A DNA stretch of 64,000 nucleotides from Flavobacterium sp. 11 (GTDB taxonomy: Bacteria > Bacteroidota > Bacteroidia > Flavobacteriales > Flavobacteriaceae): the NCBI RefSeq assembly GCF_002754315.1, contig NZ_PEFE01000001.1:3162001-3226000 (forward strand), in the 5' to 3' direction. The first letter of the stretch is position 1. The number at the start of each line of letters is the position of its first letter. The notes beneath the pieces are model-generated. The model had not been told where the DNA came from. It made no database searches and saw only the letters and a list, made by a program, of their open reading frames with translations. Shown piece after piece: positions 27,789 to 36,686 of the stretch. A program made the translations under genes and the position numbers.

Positions 27789-29780
27789 CTAATTTAATCC
27801 TTTTTCTAACACTTTAATGAAATTGTCAAATGCGTCGAGATCATTTTCTAGTATTTTTTCTAGTCTATCATTTAAATCTTTTTTGTCCTTAAATTTATCT
27901 TTTAAGAGAGCCTTTAGTGATTTTACTTCTATGTTTTTAGGAGTTTCTAATTTAAAATTAGTGAGTAATGCTAGTTCGTCTTTTTGAGATAAAAAAGGTT
28001 CGTATAATTTATGATAAGCTTTACCCACAGCTCCCGAAAATAACACCATCTCTGGATCTGTTTTTTCATTACTTTTAAGTATATGATTTCTAGATATACC
28101 AGGATATGGGTCAATATAATATATCGTTCTAACACCAAGCTGATATGCTTTTTTTGCACATAACTCACATGGACTTGCTGTAGTAAAAAGAAATCCGTCT
28201 CTTAAACCTTGACCACCACTCTTAGATATTTGCATCATTGCATTTTCTTCAGCATGTAATGATCTTGTATGTACTTGATTTTTCTCACCAGAAAATGCAT
28301 TATATGCTGTTTTGAAACAATAAGGGCAATTTCTACCGCCTAATTCCGATTCAGGTAATGTTGTTTCGTTAAAATTTTTCTTAACAAACTGATTAAATTT
28401 TTTAGATTCATTATCCAATAAATTGTCGGCTTGATCTGTATTAATTTGTTCTGTTTCCTTAAGTCCTTCTCCTAATTCAAATTTTGTAAATCCAAAACTT
28501 TTATCAGTAGCAATGTCCTTAACGTTCCTAACCGAACAAGGTATTGCTCCTTTCGGCACGTCATTCCATCCTATTGCTTTAGTTGAATATTCATTATCAG
28601 TTACTACAGCACCAACTTGTCTAGAAATACAACCAGAATTTAATTTAGCCGTATAAGCTATTTGCATAATCCGTTCAGTAGGATCAGGTGTAATAATACC
28701 AGGTTGTTGAATTAACGCTTGTAATTTCATAAGTTGCTCTTCTTTTGAAAAAAAGCTAAAATTATTTTTAACACTTTCTTCTTTTTTATCAATACCTGAT
28801 TGTAAAATATTATTATTTACATGGTAATCTGCTATTTGAATACAGTTTTGCACGTCTGGAGTATAAAATATTCCTTTTTGATAATCTGTACATTTATATT
28901 CTAGGTCATCAATTTCTAACAATCTGTCAACAATTTTTGTATCAATTTTACCGTATGACTTGATTAAATCCGATTTTCTAGCATCATTTTTTACTGCAAT
29001 GAGGTAAAAAGCAGAAAAACGCTCTTTGAAAAAATTTATTTCCAATGAGTTTTTCAAAGAATCTATTACAATATGACACTGCTCATTTTTTGATTCTTGC
29101 TTTGTAGATTTAATTATTCTATTTATTACTTTAGCAATCGTATAGATATATTTAGGGTCAGATTTATATGTTTGAAAGGGTCTTCCTGATTTCCTAAAAT
29201 TATTTGCTGTATGGTGTAACAACATAATTCTTTCAATAATGCCGTTGTTTTTTAAAAGTAAATTGACCTCATCGCTCAATTTATTAAATTTAATACCCCA
29301 GAAAATATTATTTAATTTTTCTAATTTCTTCTTTAGTCTAACTGTGGTTAAATCACCTAACTCAATAATTTCGTCAACTAATTCATTATTATCAATAATC
29401 AATTTTTCCAATAAACCTTTAATCTCAGAAATTTTTGAATGATCAGTTTCTTCTTTAAAATAGAATCTATAATAATCAAAGAGATGTTTGTTTTTTGAGT
29501 TTTTTTTCAACAATGGTAAAAGCAGTAATAATAAGACTTTTTTATACTCAATTACTTTGTAATTTTTCCAATTTTTTTGTGTATATTTTTGAACTATCTG
29601 GTATTTTTTTTGAAACACTGATTCATCAAGGTCTTCTGCTTTTCTAATGTTAGAAATTTTATCAAAATCAGTTGATAAAATTTCAGCTAATTCTGAACAC
29701 CCACTACCTGTTCTACCTGTTAAACCTATAATAGTAAAATTTTTTCTTAACGAATATAATTGATCAAGTTTTGTACTCAT
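27789..29780 (-). CDS. Anti-phage dCTP deaminase-type protein (P-loop NTPase plus cytidine deaminase)
   Basis: A 663-residue two-domain protein. Residues about 15-350 form a P-loop kinase-like domain starting IIGLTGRTGSGCSELA, in which the lysine of the canonical GKS is replaced by Cys28. Residues about 365-610 form a zinc deaminase domain with His509-Ala-Glu511 and Pro-Cys538-x-x-Cys541, plus an extra CPYC between them. This architecture is that of bacterial dCTP/dCMP deaminases that deplete deoxycytidine nucleotides after phage infection (the AvcD and dCTP deaminase defence families). Its place in an island beside a restriction system supports a defence role. A leucine-lysine-rich segment (about 80-95) is odd. 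Confidence 0.85.
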   Translation of the reverse strand: MSTKLDQLYSLRKNFTIIGLTGRTGSGCSELAEILSTDFDKISNIRKAEDLDESVFQKKYQIVQKYTQKNWKNYKVIEYKKVLLLLLLPLLKKNSKNKHLFDYYRFYFKEETDHSKISEIKGLLEKLIIDNNELVDEIIELGDLTTVRLKKKLEKLNNIFWGIKFNKLSDEVNLLLKNNGIIERIMLLHHTANNFRKSGRPFQTYKSDPKYIYTIAKVINRIIKSTKQESKNEQCHIVIDSLKNSLEINFFKERFSAFYLIAVKNDARKSDLIKSYGKIDTKIVDRLLEIDDLEYKCTDYQKGIFYTPDVQNCIQIADYHVNNNILQSGIDKKEESVKNNFSFFSKEEQLMKLQALIQQPGIITPDPTERIMQIAYTAKLNSGCISRQVGAVVTDNEYSTKAIGWNDVPKGAIPCSVRNVKDIATDKSFGFTKFELGEGLKETEQINTDQADNLLDNESKKFNQFVKKNFNETTLPESELGGRNCPYCFKTAYNAFSGEKNQVHTRSLHAEENAMMQISKSGGQGLRDGFLFTTASPCELCAKKAYQLGVRTIYYIDPYPGISRNHILKSNEKTDPEMVLFSGAVGKAYHKLYEPFLSQKDELALLTNFKLETPKNIEVKSLKALLKDKFKDKKDLNDRLEKILENDLDAFDNFIKVLEKGLN

Positions 29781-29859
29781 TTTTTTTATTTTATATTTAC
29801 AACGCTTCTATTAAAACCTGCTGCAAAAATTGTTTATTTTTCCTTTATAATTTTTCAAT

Positions 29860-32736
29860 TTAAGCCATCATCCCTTTTACAAAAATCTCCACAAACTCCT
29901 TCATTTTAGCAATAATTCGATCCCCAATCACTCTTGCTTGAAGAATACTGGGTCTATTGTCTAAACATTGAAAAACTTCATCTTTTATAGGCTCACGACC
30001 ACTGTAGATGTATGCATCTATTAATGATTTGAATTGTGCTTTGTCAAGGTGTTCCTCTTCACATAATTTGCCTAAGGCTAACACTTTTTGATCTTGCCAG
30101 TATTTTTCAAATTCATCTTCAATGCTGTCACCGTCTTTGATGTGGGGCATATTCTCATCGATAAACTTCTGAATCAGTTCTCGTTTGCTTCTTAACTGAA
30201 TATCACCTCCCAATAAATCAATAATTGCTTTTCTTTGAACAGCTGCATCAGAAGTCTTAGCTCCTTTCAATTGAGCTAACAATTTCAGGATGTAAGCAAC
30301 ATTGATTTGGTCTCTATGGATTAACTCTAATTCAAAATCAATATCATCCAGAATAGAAGTTTTTTGCTTTTGATTGTCTTGTTTTACCTTTTGATAGAGA
30401 TCTAAATATTGGGTTTTGTACTTATTATATTCTTCCTCATCAATCAGTAAATCATCCCAGTCAAAATCAGTGTAGGATTGCAATACATTCATTGCTCGCA
30501 TCAATTTTCTAAAGGCTTGTACAAACTGAGCATCTTCTTCTTCGTTTTCTAAATCATTTACACTTTGATAAGTTGGTGTAATTTCTCTTAAAAGTTTTAA
30601 TGCTTCGTCAAACTTTTCTGCAATAGCCTCATAATCCGGCATAGTAACTACTTCAATAGCATCTTTATTCGAAAACAAAGTAATAGCATCATCAGTAGCT
30701 TTTTTAAGGTTTCTAAAGGACAAAATATTCCCTTGTGACTTCTGTTCTCCCAATATTCGATTAGTTCTGGAATACGCTTGAATTAAGCCATGTTGCTTCA
30801 AGTTTTTATCTACATAAAGTGTATTTACTTTTTTAGCATCAAAACCTGTAAGCATCATATTCACTACAATTACAATGTCTAAACGGTCTTTTTCGTGATT
30901 AAAGTTTTCTTTTTCTCGGTCTTTTAATCTTTGGCTTATGTTTTTAAAGTAATTCTCAAACTGTTGACTATCCTTAGTCGAAAAACTGGTATTATACATT
31001 TGATTATAATCACCAATGTATGTCTCTAGTTTGTCTCTGGTGTGTTTGGATCGATAAGTTGTTTGAGGCTCTGCAAAAACATCAAAATCTACTTCATCAC
31101 TAGGCAGGAAATCTTGTGCTTGGTCTGAATCTTCATTAGTTCCATAAGTAAAAATAGTAGCAATACGTAAATCGTGCTCTCCTGCTACTTTCTTTTGTTG
31201 AAAAAGGTCATAATATTGAATCACATTGTCAATACTACTTACTGCCAATAATGCTGAATAGTCTTTTCTAAAAGTTTTTTGATCATGATAGGCAATGATA
31301 TAATCAACAATTTTATTGATTCTCTTAGCTGAATCCAGTACTTCTTGTTTATCAATATCTTCTACTTCAATATCAATAAAAGCATTGCTTTTGTTTTTGT
31401 ATTTCCCTACATATTCAATCCCAAAACGCAATACATTTTGATCTCTGATAGCATCTGTAATCACATATTTATGCAAGCAGTTTCCAAATAAATCTTTTGT
31501 AGTACGTTTTCCTAAATCATTCTTAGAAGCATTTTCTGCAAAAATGGGTGTTCCTGTAAAACCGATCAACTGACTTTTCTCAAAGAATTTGGTAATACGG
31601 TCATGTGTTTCTCCAAATTGCGAACGATGGCATTCATCAAAAATAAAAACGATTTTCTTATGTCGTAATGGTTCAATACTGCCTTTAAAACGTTCTGAAA
31701 CTGCATTATTTAATTTTTGAATAGTAGTCAAGACCAACTTAGTATTATCAGTCAATTGCCTTACTAAGGATTGTGTATTATCTGTAACATCAACACTGTC
31801 TTTTTTGAAAGCATTGAACTCATTCATCGTTTGGTAATCCAAATCTTTTCTATCAACTACAAAAACCACTTTGTAAACCTCTGGCAATTCCATCACAATT
31901 TGACTTGCCTTGAAAGAAGTTAAGGTTTTACCTGATCCTGTAGTGTGCCAAATATAAGCGTTGTCACTAGAGTTTTTAACTTGATGAATAATAGCCTCTG
32001 TAGCAAAATATTGATACGGTCGCAACACCATCATCACTTTATGGGTTTCGTTAATCACGATATAATGAGCTATCATTTTACCCAATTGATTTGGGTTTAG
32101 GAAAGCAGCTGTAAACTCGGTTAACTCGGTAATATTTTTATTGGTGGCATCTGCCCAAAAGAAGGTTTGTTTGACCGATTGCAATTTATTATTTGCCAAA
32201 TATTTGGTATTGACTCCATTACTTATAACAAACAATTGAACGTATTGAAACAAACCATGATTGCTCCAAAAAGAATGATTTTGGTAGCGATTGATTTGAT
32301 TAAAAGCTTCTTTGATTTCAATGCCCGAACGTTTGAGTTCTATTTGTACCAAAGGTAAACCGTTAACCAAAAGTGTTACATCATAACGGTTCTTATAGCT
32401 TCCTTCCTGACTGATTTGGTTGGTAACCTGAAATAAGTTTTGGCTGTTGTCTTCCGTATTAAAAAAACGAACATAAAACGAAGTACCATCTTCCTTGGTC
32501 AATTGATAACGATCCCTTAGCGTCTTGGCTTTTTCAAAAACATTGCCTTTAGCTAAATGATTCAAAATAGCCTCAAACTCCTTAGCAGTAAAAGTAGTTT
32601 CGTTAAAAACTTCTAGCTGACTTCGTAGGTTAGCAACTAAAGCGTCGCCATCTTGAATTTGGACAGACGCATACGCTAAACCGCTCAATTGCTTGATTAA
32701 GTTCTTTTCTAATATCGCTTCAGATTGATGGCTCAT
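29860..32736 (-). CDS. hsdR: Type I restriction enzyme, R (endonuclease/translocase) subunit
   Basis: A 958-residue HsdR. The N-terminal nuclease domain has the PD-(D/E)xK pattern with YDVTLLVNGLPLVQIELKR. The motor domain carries Walker A TTGSGKT (Lys270) and the DEAD-like box FDECHRSQFG, followed by GFTGTPIF (motif III) and the RecA-2 motif QAYSRTNRILGE. The C-terminal helical region should dock to HsdM. It translocates DNA and cuts unmodified DNA in complex with HsdM and HsdS. It is last in the hsd operon, separated from hsdS by a GxxExxY gene and repeats. Confidence 0.95.
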   Translation of the reverse strand: MSHQSEAILEKNLIKQLSGLAYASVQIQDGDALVANLRSQLEVFNETTFTAKEFEAILNHLAKGNVFEKAKTLRDRYQLTKEDGTSFYVRFFNTEDNSQNLFQVTNQISQEGSYKNRYDVTLLVNGLPLVQIELKRSGIEIKEAFNQINRYQNHSFWSNHGLFQYVQLFVISNGVNTKYLANNKLQSVKQTFFWADATNKNITELTEFTAAFLNPNQLGKMIAHYIVINETHKVMMVLRPYQYFATEAIIHQVKNSSDNAYIWHTTGSGKTLTSFKASQIVMELPEVYKVVFVVDRKDLDYQTMNEFNAFKKDSVDVTDNTQSLVRQLTDNTKLVLTTIQKLNNAVSERFKGSIEPLRHKKIVFIFDECHRSQFGETHDRITKFFEKSQLIGFTGTPIFAENASKNDLGKRTTKDLFGNCLHKYVITDAIRDQNVLRFGIEYVGKYKNKSNAFIDIEVEDIDKQEVLDSAKRINKIVDYIIAYHDQKTFRKDYSALLAVSSIDNVIQYYDLFQQKKVAGEHDLRIATIFTYGTNEDSDQAQDFLPSDEVDFDVFAEPQTTYRSKHTRDKLETYIGDYNQMYNTSFSTKDSQQFENYFKNISQRLKDREKENFNHEKDRLDIVIVVNMMLTGFDAKKVNTLYVDKNLKQHGLIQAYSRTNRILGEQKSQGNILSFRNLKKATDDAITLFSNKDAIEVVTMPDYEAIAEKFDEALKLLREITPTYQSVNDLENEEEDAQFVQAFRKLMRAMNVLQSYTDFDWDDLLIDEEEYNKYKTQYLDLYQKVKQDNQKQKTSILDDIDFELELIHRDQINVAYILKLLAQLKGAKTSDAAVQRKAIIDLLGGDIQLRSKRELIQKFIDENMPHIKDGDSIEDEFEKYWQDQKVLALGKLCEEEHLDKAQFKSLIDAYIYSGREPIKDEVFQCLDNRPSILQARVIGDRIIAKMKEFVEIFVKGMMA

Positions 32737-32754
32737 AAATATACTCTTTAATTA

Positions 32755-32857
32755 TCTGAATCATGATTTTCCTGATTCACTTGATTTTCTTGATTTTTTT
32801 TTCACCAAAATACAAAATCCTTTTTAATCCTCTTAATCAAGAAAATCATGGTTCAGA
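32755..32857. repeat. Copy 1 of a hairpin repeat flanking the GxxExxY gene
   Basis: About 103 bases with imperfect inverted ends (TCTGAATCATGATTTTC against GAAAATCATGGTTCAGA) and a core containing CCAAAATACAAAATCC. Similar copies lie at 33252-33346 and 33351-33422. Its end overlaps the stop codon of the GxxExxY gene. Confidence 0.8.
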
Positions 32858-33227
32858 CTATTTTATTATTATGCACTCTTTTAAATTGTAAACTCTTTGC
32901 TCCAAAATTAATTAGCAAGCCAATCTCAACATTGTACGCTTCCAAATAATTCATCGCTTGCGCCAAATGAACATCTTCCATTTGTATTAATGCTTTTAAC
33001 TCTACCATAATACAATTCTCAACAAAAAAATCTACTCTTCTTCCTCCAATACGTTCCTTTTTGTAAAAAATATCCATTTCATATTCTCTTTGATAATTTA
33101 AACCTATGTTATGCATTTCAATTTCAAGTGCCCTTTGGTAAATGACTTCTTGAAAACCATTCCCTAAAGTTTTGTGCACCTCCATAGCGGCACCTATAAT
33201 TTTCTGAGTAATATCTTGATGTTTCAT
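32853..33227 (-). CDS. GxxExxY family protein
   Basis: A 124-residue member of the GxxExxY family, named for GFQEVIY here (within LGNGFQEVIYQRAL). The later RRVDFFVENCIMVELKAL resembles a PD-(D/E)xK nuclease core (D, then E-x-K). The family is common in Bacteroidetes, and a nuclease activity is suspected but not established. It lies inside the hsd operon between hsdS and hsdR, with related repeats on both sides, which is not part of any standard type I system. The stop codon falls within repeat copy 1. Confidence 0.85.
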   Translation of the reverse strand: MKHQDITQKIIGAAMEVHKTLGNGFQEVIYQRALEIEMHNIGLNYQREYEMDIFYKKERIGGRRVDFFVENCIMVELKALIQMEDVHLAQAMNYLEAYNVEIGLLINFGAKSLQFKRVHNNKIV

Positions 33228-33251
33228 ACTAAACTCCTTTTATCTTAATTG

Positions 33252-33346
33252 TCCGAACCTTGATTCTCTTGATTTTCTTGATTCTCCTGACTACCAAAAC
33301 ACAAAATCCTTTTTAATTCTTTTCATCAAGAAAATCATGGTTCAGA
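33252..33346. repeat. Copy 2 of the GxxExxY-flanking repeat
   Basis: Inverted ends TCCGAACC/GGTTCAGA, internal ACAAAATCC and CATCAAGAAAATCATGG. Closely related to copy 1 and directly abutting copy 3. Confidence 0.8.
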
Positions 33347-33350
33347 TATT

Positions 33351-33422
33351 CTTTTGATTCTCCTGACTACCAAAATACAAAATCCTTTTTTTTCCTTTTA
33401 ATCAAGAAAATCATGGTTCAGA
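33351..33422. repeat. Copy 3 (partial) of the GxxExxY-flanking repeat
   Basis: Lacks the left arm but repeats the core TCCTGACTACCAAAATACA and the right arm AATCAAGAAAATCATGG-TTCAGAC. It ends four bases from the hsdS stop codon. Confidence 0.75.
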
Positions 33423-33425
33423 CAA

Positions 33426-34724
33426 TTACACAAACATCTTCTGCAACAATCCTTTTTTAAATATTTGTGTTTGGACAAGTTGTTGATTAACGCTTTCTAT
33501 TTTATCATCGATACTAGATAAAAAAACGGCTATTTTTTGTTGCTCCTGAACACAAGGAATTTTCATTTTTACCATCGAAATTCTTCCTGTTGAAATACTT
33601 AAAACCTTACTTCCTTGCGCAATTGTCATAATTTGTTTTCGGAAATTTGTAGAACGTAAAATATAACCTGAAAAACCAATAAACATTTTTGTTTTATTAG
33701 GTCTAGCAAGGAAAGTATGAAGACCTGCAATTACTTTTTCATTCTGAAGATTTATTATCTCAATTGATTTACCAATATCAGCATAATCTTCAGATGCATC
33801 AGCAATAACTAGATCTCCTTCTTGACAATAACATTCGCTTTTTATTTTAGAAACATCAAAATCAGAATTTATAAAAGGAACTAATTCATTTTTTAGGTTA
33901 AAAAGTGTTTTGAACTTAGTATGAATATCCCCATAATGTATGTTTCTAACTGTTCCGTTTTCATAATTTAGTTTTTCTCTAGAAAGTGAATTAGTAGTAT
34001 AAAATGAAAATATATCACCAAAAGTTTTCTCCTCCCAATCCGGATAATCCTTCCCATTCTCGTCTTTAAACCGCAATTTCCCCAAGAACAATTGTTGCAT
34101 TACGCCTTTTTTGTATTGTTCTAATAATTCCTTTTTGCGACTGAGTTGCTGTATTTTTTCATCTACCACACTTAAAAATGAAGCTATTTTTTGTTGTTCT
34201 GGGAGGGTGGGGAAAGATATATTTAATCTACCAATTTCTTTTAGTGATAAAAATGGTTGTGCTCCACCAGAAGTTAATTGATTAAAAATTTTAGATGATT
34301 TTTTTCTTTGTATTTGAGCTAGAAACTTTCCATTAAGGATCTCTTTTTTTGGCTTTACTAATGCAACGTTTTTTAAGCTAAATTCATAATCAACAGAATT
34401 GATTGCACATGTAGCTGTTCCCGCCCCAATATTTACAATCAATAAATCATCCTTTTCTGGATTACATCTTTTATAAATAGAATTATGAACCTCTTGGTCA
34501 AGATAATAACAGTTATTATAATCAACAAATCCATCTTTTATATGAATTGCTGTTAAAAATGGAACTCCTTCTTTTGTTGGTTTTGGAGTGTCATGTGTAC
34601 CATCAGTGATTTTCTTTGCTAATTCAGACAACGTTTTCTTTTCCCATTCATCCTTAAACTCTTGAAACCGTAGTTGCGGAACAAGTATTTTTTTCTTTTC
34701 GATTTGCAATGTTGCTGTATTCAT
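33426..34724 (-). CDS. hsdS: Type I restriction enzyme specificity subunit
   Basis: HsdS sets the DNA target of the restriction-modification complex. The 432 residues hold two target-recognition domains, each followed by a conserved helix: LPEQQKIASFLSVVDEKI (about 174-191) and VQEQQKIAVFLSSIDDKI (about 394-411). The helices are parallel spacers that fix the distance between half-sites. The ATG overlaps the hsdM stop (TAATG), so the two are translationally coupled. The target sequence cannot be predicted from this. Confidence 0.95.
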   Translation of the reverse strand: MNTATLQIEKKKILVPQLRFQEFKDEWEKKTLSELAKKITDGTHDTPKPTKEGVPFLTAIHIKDGFVDYNNCYYLDQEVHNSIYKRCNPEKDDLLIVNIGAGTATCAINSVDYEFSLKNVALVKPKKEILNGKFLAQIQRKKSSKIFNQLTSGGAQPFLSLKEIGRLNISFPTLPEQQKIASFLSVVDEKIQQLSRKKELLEQYKKGVMQQLFLGKLRFKDENGKDYPDWEEKTFGDIFSFYTTNSLSREKLNYENGTVRNIHYGDIHTKFKTLFNLKNELVPFINSDFDVSKIKSECYCQEGDLVIADASEDYADIGKSIEIINLQNEKVIAGLHTFLARPNKTKMFIGFSGYILRSTNFRKQIMTIAQGSKVLSISTGRISMVKMKIPCVQEQQKIAVFLSSIDDKIESVNQQLVQTQIFKKGLLQKMFV

Positions 34725-36286
34725 TAAAATGGGGTTTCAATTCCTAATTCAGCACAAAAACTCGCAATAGTTTCATCTGTTTTTTCACCAAGGCTTGCCA
34801 ATTCCCGTAATTCATTGGTTATGGCTTTTAAATCTACAGCATCTTCTTCCTCAAACGTATCCACGTAACGAGGAATGTTCAGGTTGTAATCGTTAGTTTC
34901 CAGTTCGCTTAACAAAGCTATATGGCTGTATTTTTCTTCCACCAAACGGTTTTCGTAGGTACTGATAATTTTTTCAATGTCTTCAGTACGCAACACGTTT
35001 TGGGTTTTTACCTTTTCGTAATGTTGGCTGGCATCAATAAACAAAACATCTTTGGGATGTGTTCTTTTTTTCTTCAAGACCAAAATACAAGTCGGGATAC
35101 TGGTTCCGTAAAAAATATTGGCAGGTAAACCAATTACGGCATCGAGGTAATTTTTGTCTTTTATCAAATATTGGCGTATGTGTCCTTCGGCAGCACCACG
35201 AAACAAAACACCGTGGGGCAAAACAATAGCCATCGTTCCGTTGTCGTCCAGCTGGTGAACCATGTGTTGCACAAAAGCAAAATCGGCTTTGCTACTTGGG
35301 GCGAGTTTCCCGTAAGCAGAAAAACGATCATCGTTCATAAACAAAGGACTGGCACTCCAATTAGCAGAAAAAGGAGGATTAGCAACAATAGCTTCAAAAC
35401 GCATGTCTAAATGTTGTGGACGCTCTAAAGTATCTTCGTTCTTAATATCAAAACGTTTGTAGTGTACATCGTGCATAATCATGTTCATACGACACAAGTT
35501 GTAGGTCGTAGGATTCATTTCCTGACCATAAAAAGCACTTACATCTTTTACTTCTTTAGCTACACGCAATAGTAAGGAACCAGAACCACAAGTAGGATCG
35601 TAAACACTTTTGAGTTGGTCTTTACCCACAGTAACTAATTGTGCCAAAATGCTACTGACTTGCTGTGGAGTATAAAATTCACCCGCTTTCTTTCCTGCAC
35701 CACTGGCAAACTGTCCAATTAAATATTCATAGGCATCACCCAGAACATCACTATCGGTATTTTCTAAATCAAAATCAATTTCATCTAAATGAACGAGCAC
35801 TTTTACAATCAATTCGTTTTTATCAGCCTCTGATTTTCCTAGTTTGTGAGAAGTTAAATCTAAGTCGGAAAACAAGTTACCAAAATCTTCTTCACTTTCA
35901 GATCCCATCGTACTTTGCTCAATGTGTGTGAGTACTTTTGCTAAATCCCCAAGAATAAAATTGTTTTTTCCACCTGCATTTCCTCTTCTTGCTAATTCAG
36001 AGAATAAATCAGCTGGTTCCAAGAAAAAACCAAGTTTATCAATCGATAATTGTTTAATTTCTTGCATCAAGACTCCTTCTTCAGGATGTCCTTCGATTTC
36101 CTGAAAAGTCAAACCGTCTGGTTTTAGTATGGTGTTGGCATACAAATCCATTTTTGTACTCAAGTACTTGTAGAAAATAAAACCTAATATGTAATCTCTG
36201 AAATCATCAGCATCCATTTTCCCACGTAAGGTATTTGCTATATTCCAGAGTTGTTGTTCTAATTTTTGTTTTTGTTCTGCTGCCAT
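34724..36286 (-). CDS. hsdM: Type I restriction enzyme modification methyltransferase
   Basis: A 520-residue N6-adenine methyltransferase. The N-terminal helical domain (LWNIANTLRGKMDADDFRDYILGFIFYKYL) is typical of HsdM. The SAM-binding motif is DPTCGSGSLLL and the catalytic motif is NPPF (about residue 301, in AIVANPPFSANWS). It methylates the host target with HsdS and is needed for cutting with HsdR. First gene of the hsd operon; a promoter should lie in 36287-36480. Confidence 0.96.
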   Translation of the reverse strand: MAAEQKQKLEQQLWNIANTLRGKMDADDFRDYILGFIFYKYLSTKMDLYANTILKPDGLTFQEIEGHPEEGVLMQEIKQLSIDKLGFFLEPADLFSELARRGNAGGKNNFILGDLAKVLTHIEQSTMGSESEEDFGNLFSDLDLTSHKLGKSEADKNELIVKVLVHLDEIDFDLENTDSDVLGDAYEYLIGQFASGAGKKAGEFYTPQQVSSILAQLVTVGKDQLKSVYDPTCGSGSLLLRVAKEVKDVSAFYGQEMNPTTYNLCRMNMIMHDVHYKRFDIKNEDTLERPQHLDMRFEAIVANPPFSANWSASPLFMNDDRFSAYGKLAPSSKADFAFVQHMVHQLDDNGTMAIVLPHGVLFRGAAEGHIRQYLIKDKNYLDAVIGLPANIFYGTSIPTCILVLKKKRTHPKDVLFIDASQHYEKVKTQNVLRTEDIEKIISTYENRLVEEKYSHIALLSELETNDYNLNIPRYVDTFEEEDAVDLKAITNELRELASLGEKTDETIASFCAELGIETPF

Positions 36287-36482
36287 TAAATTGTACAGAG
36301 CTTGTTTAGATGAAGCTCATTTGATTTGTAAATTGTTATTTAAAAGTCTAAAAGTAGGAAATATCTTTTTACTTTGCTCTAATTTATTTAATTAGTTCAA
36401 CAAAGTCTGTAAAGCCATTATGACAAGCAAATTACTGTAATCCATTTGATAAACACTATAAATTAGAGATTAAATTTTAAAT

Positions 36483-36516
36483 AAAAACAACCTATTCCAG
36501 TTATCGGATAGGTTGT
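36483..36516 (-). terminator. Terminator for the RepA-like gene
   Basis: ACAACCTAT (36487-36495) pairs with ATAGGTTGT (36508-36516). On the minus strand a T-rich run follows. The remainder of the 36287-36686 interval is AT-rich and holds the iteron-like repeats listed separately. Confidence 0.6.
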
Positions 36517-36532
36517 CTTTATTGATCAATTG

Positions 36533-36685
36533 TATCATGTATCATTAGTATCAAAATCCTAAGGAAATGAATCTAATGATACTTGATACCAAAATATTTT
36601 TAAACTTTATACAAACATATAACTTACCTAATTTGTATCAGTTCGATCAAAACTACTAAGCAAATGATACTAATGATCCTTGATA
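36533..36685. repeat. Iteron-like repeats near the RepA-like gene
   Basis: Three related units built on TATCA-x3-ATCATTAGTATCA: 36533-36553 on the plus strand, and 36572-36588 and 36665-36685 on the minus strand. The outer two agree at 19 of 21 bases in opposite orientation. They sit just beyond the 3' end of the RepA-like ATPase gene and could be a replication or partition site, or operator sites of an island protein. Confidence 0.5.
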
Positions 36686-36686
36686 G

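Noticed and set aside
32755..33422. Possible CRISPR array
   Set aside because: The repeats are about 100 bases, imperfect, unequal in spacing and separated by a protein gene; no short regular repeat-spacer pattern or cas gene is present.
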